From contig JAUKUA010000005.1 in NCBI GenBank assembly GCA_030549175.1, forward strand, positions 3,100,001 to 3,164,000: a DNA stretch of 64,000 nucleotides. The letters run 5' to 3'. The notes under the pieces are model-generated. The model ran no database searches and was not told the DNA's origin. It saw only the letters and a list, made by a program, of their open reading frames with translations. Positions 56,586 through 64,000 of this stretch are shown piece by piece (position 1 is the stretch's first letter; the number at the start of each line of letters is the position of its first letter). The position numbers and the translations under genes are program-made. Source of the stretch: Lasiosphaeris hirsuta. Its lineage: Eukaryota; Ascomycota; Sordariomycetes; Sordariales; Lasiosphaeriaceae.

Positions 56586-57893
56586 ATGGCCTCCAATGGA
56601 CTGACCGAAAAGGTTGCGACCGACTTCGAGAAAATTATTCAAGAAGGTGAGACAGCACCATAGGAGTGCTTCAGGGGAGCATCTGTTGCTGACGCTAAGC
56701 GCCATCCCTGTAGGTCGCGACCGCAAAAAGAATGAAGCTCTCGCCGCGAGGATCTTTAGCAAAGACCGTCGCTCCAGCGCCCCATTCAAGGCCTCAGGAA
56801 CACCCAGCCCCGGGCCGCTCGCCAGCCGCGCAGGCGTCAAGAAGGTTGGCAGCATATACTCTTACCAAGATAACCCGAACGTACCCCAGCTAACCGTTGC
56901 GCCTTATCACCCGCCAGCCGCAGCAGCAGCGCGCCGTGTCCTCGACCGCACCCCGCCATAGCACCGGTAACATTGACGGCGAGTGGACCCACGACCTACA
57001 TGGCACCAATGGCCCGCGCGGCCCAAAGAACCCACAGTCCGCGCCCGGCTCGCTTGCCGCGCGCATCACGAACCCGAATGCTGGCCCTGGTGGCAACCCG
57101 CGCCAGAAGCGGCGCGCTGCCCAGGTAGCACAGGCTCTTATCAGGACCGAGCTCCAGCAGCAGCGCCCGAACGGAGGAGGAGGTGCACGGCAACAGCAGG
57201 CGTCCTTCATCACCCCGCAGTCCACATCGGCCGCAGGTATACGGGCGGTCCCCACAGGCCCAGCAGCGCAAGGCTTATTCAGCCAGGGCTTTTCGATCCG
57301 AGGTCTGGCAGGCCCCTGCGTAGTGCTCGCCCAGAACTTTGCGTCGGGCACAACGGCAGCCGATATCGAGAGCGCTATGACCCCCGTCGGCGGCATTATA
57401 ACTAGCTGCCGCTTAGTAAAGACGCATCCTCTCGTGATCGCCGAGCTCGTCTTTGAGAGTAAGGAGGGTGCCGAAAGAGCCATTGCCACCTTCAACGGCC
57501 AGACTGTATGTTCCATACCCTCTAATTCGCACTCGAGCAGAACTGACAAACGAGAAACAGGCCGATGGTCGTGTGCTGAGCGTCTTCCCCAAGCCGGGCA
57601 GCGTCCCCCTCTCAGATACCCAAGCAACATCAGCCCCGCCTAGCGGACCCCGCGCCATGCGCGACAACGATGCTATCGTTGATGGCACACTGGGCTTTGA
57701 TGACCCAATGGAGACAGATGACGGTGGCTCATTCTCCAATGGCAACGGCCGCGCACCCCCTCGCGGTCCCGCCGCCGATACCGGCGGCTTATATAGTGAC
57801 AGCATAGTGCGCGGCGGCGGCGGCGGCGGCGGCAGCAACACTAACCGTCGTGGTCGGGGTTTCGGCCGTGGTGGCGGTGGTAGAGGACGCTGA
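56586..57893 (+). CDS. RRM/RGG RNA-binding protein, Aly/REF-like
   Basis: Four exons, 56586-56646, 56714-56844, 56918-57505 and 57561-57893, give about 370 residues. The acceptor of exon 3 could lie up to three CAG triplets further downstream. The N-terminus VATDFEKIIQEGRDRKK resembles the short UAP56/Sub2-binding motif (a DII-x-x-x-R type) of Aly/REF proteins. Residues about 195-273 form one RRM (VVLAQNFASGTTAADIESAM, then AELVFESKEGAERAIATFNG and VLSVFPK). The C-terminus is Gly/Arg-rich (RRGRGFGRGGGGRGR). RRM plus RGG with that N-terminal motif is the layout of export adaptors such as Yra1/Mlo3, which work with THO/TREX. This assignment is inference, and it could be another RRM protein. Exon 1 ends in phase 1 with a GTGAGA donor. 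Confidence 0.75.
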
Positions 57894-59738
57894 GTTGGGT
57901 AAGAAGTGAAATTTCAAAAATGATAAATCGGATGCGAGATTGGATGGATGGATGAAACTGGACGCCCTTGGCAAAGCACACCCCTACGGGTTATGGTTCA
58001 AAGGATCGCCCATCATTTGCACATTCAGTCTCATAAATCAGCCTCACGAGCTACCCCATCCCGCCGATTGGCCACCTAATGACTAGGAAGGTAGCGATTG
58101 ATGTGTTTACAACTGTATTTGTAGTATCCCCCCCTAAGTCTAGATGGGATCCGTTTGGAGGACAGACATGGGAAGAAGCAAGGGAAACCAAAAAGAATTT
58201 ACGATAGGTAGGGTAGGGCTGCTTCTGTCGTTCTGGGGTTTCCTTATATCCGGCGAGGCAAGGCGTTACAACGGCGTTTGTTTTTGCTTTCTTACTCTTC
58301 ATCATCGATGATAGTATGGCTTCGGGTCAGGATTAGGCATGATATCAAGGTGGTCAAGGCCATCCAGCGGATTGCTGATCAAGTCGGTCTGTGGAGAGGA
58401 GCTTGGGTTTGGGGTTCTAGCTTCGCGTTTTCAGGATCTGGGATTTCTCTCCTACAGGTCAAAATCAAGCAAAGGGGCAGTGGATGCCAAGCCCTGTTCA
58501 TAAAAGTATTGTTGCACGTACATACCTTGATGAAGCTATTGCGGATGGAGTGAACTATATGAGATGAGGTGGGATGAGATGAAGGGGTATATTTATTTTC
58601 TGAAGAGAAAAAGAGAATATCAGCATGTACCTCTGGTCTCTGTCCGATATAAATATGCTTGCTTCTCCTGCGGCAACCAATCTTGGCCACGTCTCTCCTG
58701 AAGGTCATGCATGGCCTTGCATCCCCATGTATCATCCTATCCCTCCCTGTTACCAACGTTAACACAAGGGATATCTCATACATCACAGCTAGACGGGCAT
58801 ATGACATCTTTCTCAATTCTCATGATTCCCAACCTCCAATCCAATCCATCAAGGCTGAGCCACCCCGCCGCCGCCGCCGTCACCACCACCAGCCAGTTTC
58901 ATCAGAGTGCTTCCCACGTACACAGACCAGACAAGAAAAATAGGATAAATTGACATTGGCCCCTCAGCCACCGACAACCACCACCACCCAAGCAAAGCTT
59001 CATTGCGTCCCCTGTCTCTCGAGAACCCAATGTGAGAGGACGCAAGAGGAGAAACAAAGAAAAAAAGGAAAATGAAAAAGACAAAAGAGCACACAAACAA
59101 GAGAAAAGTACTGTATAAAGACCACGATGCATGAAGCCAATGTGTATGCCTTCCCATTCATTTCCCTCCCTCCCTAGCCCCCGCCGGGCATCGCACCACA
59201 CCACGTAACCCCGCCGCCAAGTATGTGACCCGGTGCTTGTTCGTCGTATTGTAAACCGGCATGTAAGCCAATCCTTATGTTTGCCCTCCTTCAATTTGAC
59301 CCTGCGATCACTCATCAACCAGTGGCTTGATGGTTCCAGTGTGTTTGTTCTGTTTGTTCCATCGAAAGAGAGGCCGCGTTGCATCGCCTTCCTGTATGTG
59401 AATCTATATACACCATCGTCTGAGCTTGTCATTCCTTGAAAGTGGGCGATGAACAAGTCAACGAGGGTGAGAAATGAAGTCTGGAAATAAAGCAGGAAAT
59501 GCGGCACCACTGTGCCAGAAGCATGGTCCGCCACTCTGGGTCGTCCCGGTTTTGAAAGTTGAACCGGTTCCGCCCTTCGCTCTCTCATCCGGAATTCGGC
59601 TCTCGGCTTCAACGATATGTCCACAGCAAAGGCATTGGGGTCTCAATGCCTTTGAAAGTGGGACAAATTTCTACCCCATCAATGACGTGTGCGTCGGTAG
59701 ACCCTCCCATGTTCCAGTTGATGGGGCCCTTTAACCCC
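57894..59738. other. Convergent spacer between the RRM gene and yak1
   Basis: About 1.8 kb holding the two 3' UTRs. Small G/A-rich simple repeats (GAGATGAGGTGGGATGAGAT near 58560) and an A-rich block at 59040-59110 are present. ORFs such as 58902-59624 (-) show no domain. Nothing else was recognised. Confidence 0.5.
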
Positions 59739-62670
59739 TTAGTGCCATGGGCTCTGACCGCTAGGACCGCTGGGCATGAACCCTTCTTCCAGTGTTCGCT
59801 CCTCCAAGTTTCTGATAAAGTCGCGGTTGTTGCCCCGTTGGGTTTGCTGGGCGCGACTTCCTCTCCTGCCTCCAGGAGCTCTGCCTGACGCTGGCTCAAG
59901 ACCTATAAGACCATCGGGGGGAGGTGGATAGTATGCTGGACTAGGCTGTAGCCGAATCGGCTGGCTGGGGTCGAGGTGGCTGGCGACTCTTTGAATTGCG
60001 GCTGGAATCCCGCTCTGTTGCTGTTCCATCGTCGAAGCGCGTTGCCGTGGCCTGGCTTGCTGGGCGTACAGGTTGGATTGAGGGGGGACACCGGCATAGT
60101 TTGCGGCAGGCATTTGTACAGGCGCCTGTGGCATGTTTATCTGGCCTCCATAGCCACCCTGCTGAGCAGCATAGGGGGGCGGATTTCCGGGATGTCCAGC
60201 GCCACCTGGCGAATAGATGTTGTTATTCCCGTACAGGGTTGGCGGTTGGGGATGAGGTGCTTGCTGCTGATATTGGCCTTGGGCCATTGAGGCATAAGCG
60301 TTCTGACTTGCCGAATTTGCCTGGGCCTGGGCAGCTTGTGCCCTTTGCTTGCTCAATGCCTCTGCTTGCTGCTGTTGCTGTGTGCCAGGAGCCGGCGAAC
60401 GTGTGAGGGAGCTGGACTTTAGGTTCATGGGCGGGACGAACTGTCCAGTGTATTTTTGTTGCGTGATGAAGGGGTGCAGCTTCGCCTGCTGCGGCGACCA
60501 TCTCTCCAAAGGATTGATGGTTAGTAGACCTCTGACGAAATCTATGAAGGCGATGCGGTTGTTCATTTCTGAGCGATGGTTAGCGCTACTGTTGGGGGGT
60601 TACTGGCATTGTCTTTGGCTTACCTCTATCAATCTCCGACTGCTTCATGTTCTTCCGAGGCATCGGGTACGACTTGATGATCTCTGGCAATGTGCTTGCT
60701 TGGAAGTATTTCTTGCTCGGCTGCTCCTTTGTCCCGTGCTCCCGTGAATACGTTTCCATACTCTTTAGCTGGTAGGTCCGTCTGCCATACTCATCTTGCC
60801 TCTTTTCGAAAAACTCGCCCGCCTGTTTTCCCATTTCGATCATCCAATTGGGGGGGTTCCCTAGCATCTCAACGATTCGGGAGACTTGGTTGTACTCGGA
60901 GGAGCCGGGGAAAAGGGGGAGGCCGAGGAAAAGTTCAACCACGATGCATCCCAGCGACCACATGTCGATAGCCGAGGAATAGGGCAGGCCAAGTAATACT
61001 TCGGGTGATCGGTAAAACCTAGACTGAATATATGTGTAAACCGTTTGTCGTTCGTCGCATGCGGATCCAAAGTCGATGATCTTGATGATTGGACTCTCAA
61101 GGTTCTTGAGGAGAATATTTTCAGGTTTCAGGTCACAGTGAATCAGTCTTGCCTTGTTCAGCAGCGCGAGACCATTGAGTAGCTGCTGCGCAAACACACG
61201 CACAAGCGTCGTGCTCAAGCCACGAAACTGGTTTTGCTTGATGAGCTCGTACAGGTTGACGCTCAGGAGCTCAAACACCAGGCAAAGGTGCTGGCGGTGA
61301 ATGAAGGTGTCCTTGAGCCGTAGGAGATGGTGGTCATCGTTCTTGTCAAGCTTGGTATTCAGCTGCGAAGTGTATTAGCATGCGGATCAGTGGGGAGGGG
61401 GAGGGAGGCAATATACCAAGTCCAAAACAGACACTTCCATCATACTCTGGTTGAAGTAGGCGGTCCGATTTTTGATCACCTTCACTGCAACTACTTCTTG
61501 TGTCTTCAGGTTCTGACATTTCACGACCTGGCCGAATGTACCCTGGCCGAGGACGTCGAGAATCAGGTACCGGTTCCTGCGACTAGACTGTTAGCCAGTG
61601 GACAGCCCAAAAGGTCCCGAAAAATTGGCGTACTTGTGCCCAGCCTCTTCAGACCCCAAAATGTCGTTCACGTAGAGTATATAATCGCTGTCTTCATTGT
61701 CAAATCCATCGTTCTTCACTCCCTTGCTCGGCTTGGTTAAAACACGACGGGGATTCCGAGACGATTCGTATTTGAAGCTCGGGTTGCAGATTCGATATGT
61801 GGCAGGGAGGTGCACTGTGAGCGCTTGGAGAGGCTGCCCGGCAAGTTAGCCGACGTAAACACACATAGGATAGGCTCTTAAGAAACATACGCTGATAAAA
61901 CCACCTTCCGGGTTTGCTCGCCGAAACGCCGGCTGCGTATTGACCTTGGGCTTCAGGTCCGTTGGGCCCCGGACCTTTTTGAACTCGGGCACCGGACCCT
62001 TGTCAACAACCGTTAACGCGGATGAGGGGGCCGCGCGCCTAGGGGATTTGGGATCGACGTAAGAACCGTCCATGGAGCCCATGCCCAGGGGCGAATAGCT
62101 GTCCTGGCCAGATTGATATGCATTGAGGGAAGGCAGCTGGGGCGCCGCCTGCCTGGTGGCATAGTACTGGTTCTGCGCGGGATAATCAGAGGATCGCGTG
62201 GGCGATTGCCGTTGCGCGGGTTGCTGCTGCGGGAACTGGGCGCCAGCGGCGGACTTGGGCGCATAGGGCAATGTGGGAGAGAGGACCTCCATGGGAGAGT
62301 ATCGCTGGGCGGCGGCGGAGGGCTCTTGGCTCGAGTGAAGGTTTGGGGCTCGGCCGCCCGAGAGGTGGTGTTGATGATGGGGTCTCATGGGGTATTTGAC
62401 GGTCGAGTACGGATCTTGGGGGTCCTGCATGGCGACGTCGCCGTTGCCGTCGCGCAGCTGGGGGCTTGTGACGGGCGATGCAGCGGCCGCCGGCTGGGGA
62501 TTCAGGCCGCCCTGGTACTGGTCGTATTTGTAGCCGGCGGGAGGTTGTTGCGCCGGGGCCTGGCCGTTGTTGAAGTCGCGGGGGGATTGCATTTGGCTGT
62601 TGTTATTGCCATTGTACCGTCTCGAACCGCCGGCGCCAGCAGGGTCGGAGTAGGCCTGCCATTGCTCCAT
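59739..62670 (-). CDS. yak1: Dual-specificity protein kinase Yak1 (DYRK family)
   Basis: Five exons on the minus strand, 61891-62670, 61634-61833, 61417-61576, 60624-61362 and 59739-60568, give 902 residues with consistent phase. The N-terminal 260 residues are Gln/Pro/Ser-rich. A DYRK-homology region follows (GVKNDGFDNEDSDYILYVND). The kinase domain begins at about 328 (YLILDVLGQGTFGQVVKCQN, VAVKVIKN). It has the catalytic loop HCDLKPEN, DFG as IIDFGSACD, and the activation loop YTYIQSRFYRSPEVLLG with the Tyr-x-Tyr autophosphorylation site that defines DYRKs. It ends near LERWSPQQAKLHPFI. The C-terminus is a Gln/Ala/Pro-rich tail. Yak1 opposes PKA/TOR signalling, acting in nutrient and stress responses in nucleus and cytoplasm. 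Introns of 54-57 bp have GTATGT-type donors and GCTAAC branch sites. Confidence 0.93.
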
Positions 62671-64000
62671 AGCTGATAGTAGGACAAGGAGCCACTTCGC
62701 GAGAGCTAGGTGGTGGTGTTGAGGATAAGTCTGAGTCTGACGACTCTGGCGACGAGGTGAAGTCGAAGTTGGTGGGTTTGGGCTATCGAGGGGAAGAGGG
62801 ACCCGCCCAGCGACGGCGGAAGCGGGCCAGTGACGGCCTGAGCCAAGAGCAGCGTCAGAGAGCTGCTGGCTTGGGCTTGGCCCGACGCGTCAGGCGGCTG
62901 GGAGACGGCCAGGGACCTCAAGTAGGTAGGTGGGACGAGGGTAAACGCAAGGTGGACAGGGTCGGCAAGGTAAAGAGGTAGCTAGCTGGGGCGGTGCAGG
63001 GGCCTGAGTACCTGACCAGGCGGCCAGGCGTGGTGATGGATTGTGGAATCCGTAATGAGATCGGTAGGGCGGAGCGCGGAGAGGCTCCAGAGAAGGTCCA
63101 CACTCCAGGAGGAGCGCCAGGGAAACAAGCGTGAGGGAATTGCTTGACTGTGGAGGCAGTTTGCCGTCGTTCAAATGGCACTTTGCCAGTCTCGCAGCCA
63201 GGGGGCTCCCGAGCTGAGGGCCAGAGGTGTGCGTTCAGGATTTTGCTCAAGGATTCATTGTCGTGTATGTACGAGTATGTAGTATGTAGTATGTGCAGAA
63301 ACAATGCGGCAGCGTTGAGGGACTGGAGTCGCCCTGGTCTCGGCGAGGGCTAAAGTTCGACAAGCTACCGCCCATGAGATTCAGGTTCCTGGATCGATTG
63401 GGCCCATGCACTAATAGTACAGGCCCTCCCCAGGTGCCCCAAGGTCGTGTGTCTGCAGCGCCAGCCGGCCTACCTAAAGCTCTCCGCGTTGGGGGTTGGG
63501 CAGCTGCTGACTGTGCTTTTCTGTCGAGGCCGCTTTTTCGCGACCACCTACGCTGCACCGCACCGAAAGCAGCCATAAAATGCCGCCAGAAAGCTAATAA
63601 ATACCCAGCCCCAGCTACGAGAAGCAATGGAACGTGGCCGGGTGGACTAGCCCACCGAACTCAAACCTATCCGGCCTCTCTGCGTCTGGATTTTCTTAGC
63701 TATGTTTCTTCCTCTGTTTTCCCAGTGCTTGCAGTACGGGGAATGCGAGGAGATGGGACCCTTTTCCGCAGCGATCCCGGGTTATTGCTGTTTCAAGCAA
63801 ATACCCAGGCTCCCAGAGCATCAATGAAGTGTATTGCTTGCCTGTGCACCCCCCGTCGGCACGAATGATGGTCTATGGAGGGGGGATTTCTATTTGGCAG
63901 GTGGCGTTAAACGTCGAGCCAGCAAGGGGAGAGAGAGTCTGGCCTCATGGAGTCTTTGCGGCCAGCTAGTTGGGGATTATGTTTTGCCATTTCGCAAATC
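62671..64000. promoter_or_regulatory. Upstream region of yak1
   Basis: About 1.3 kb to the window end. ORFs on both strands (for example 63293-63868 plus and 62918-63304 minus) are mutually overlapping and unsupported. A GTATGTAGTATGTAGTATGT short tandem occurs near 63274-63295. The yak1 promoter and leader should lie here. No other gene was recognised. Confidence 0.5.

Noticed and set aside
1..64000. CRISPR array, bacterial operon, prophage or 5S rRNA gene
   Set aside because: No regularly spaced repeats with unique spacers, no Shine-Dalgarno-linked operons, and no recognisable 5S rRNA start sequence was noticed.

Overview
The window looks like a chromosome segment of a filamentous ascomycete, most likely a Sordariomycete. 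Genes carry zero to five short introns, mostly about 50-95 bp, with GTRNGT-type donors, CTAAC/CTGAC-type branch sites and CAG/TAG acceptors. Proteins resemble Neurospora/Chaetomium orthologues, and both tRNA genes have eukaryotic Pol III architecture. No bacterial operon, viral genome, CRISPR array or intact transposon was seen.

Layout. 1.3-3.1 kb: MFS sugar transporter (+). 3.4-4.35 kb: spliceosome factor Spp2 (-). 5.5-10.4 kb: NuA4 scaffold Vid21/Eaf1 (+), head-to-head with spp2. 10.9-12.4 kb: WD40 ribosome-biogenesis factor Mak11 (+), with an apparent frameshift at a G9 run. 13.8-15.1 kb: INSIG-like membrane protein (+). 16.0-17.0 kb: three degenerate tRNA-like Pol III units. 17.55 kb: tRNA-Val(AAC). 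17.7-18.3 kb: small unrecognised gene (-). 20.1-21.7 kb: RING-RING-LON protein (+). 22.3 kb: tRNA-Arg(TCG) with an intron (-). 23.3-25.9 kb: THO complex subunit 1 with a C-terminal guanylate-kinase-like domain (-), head-to-head with the aquarius/Cwf11 helicase (+, 26.3-30.9 kb). 31.1 kb: tiny Cys-rich protein. 31.3-35.9 kb: no gene recognised. 35.9-40.9 kb: eIF4G (+). 43.5-48.1 kb: DNA polymerase alpha catalytic subunit (-), divergent from a mitochondrial PPR protein (+, 48.7-50.6 kb). 51.3-54.8 kb: a weak ORF and a repeat-rich lineage-specific protein (-). 56.6-57.9 kb: RRM/RGG protein of Aly/REF type (+). 59.7-62.7 kb: DYRK kinase Yak1 (-).

Functionally the segment is rich in RNA-metabolism housekeeping genes: splicing (Spp2, Aquarius), TREX-type export (THO1, Aly/REF-like), ribosome assembly (Mak11) and translation initiation (eIF4G). 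Chromatin (Vid21), replication (Pol alpha) and nutrient signalling (Yak1, sugar transporter) are also present. This looks like ordinary mixing of housekeeping genes rather than a dedicated cluster.

The most notable observations are the degenerate guanylate-kinase domain fused to THO1, the array of tRNA-derived Pol III-like units, two inferred GC-AG introns (aquarius and POL1), a T19-A21 inverted repeat inside an aquarius intron, an ATG-free leader of about 560 nt before eIF4G, and tandem peptide repeats in the unrecognised 818-residue protein. All exon joins were worked out by hand from splice motifs and reading-phase arithmetic; no database search was run.
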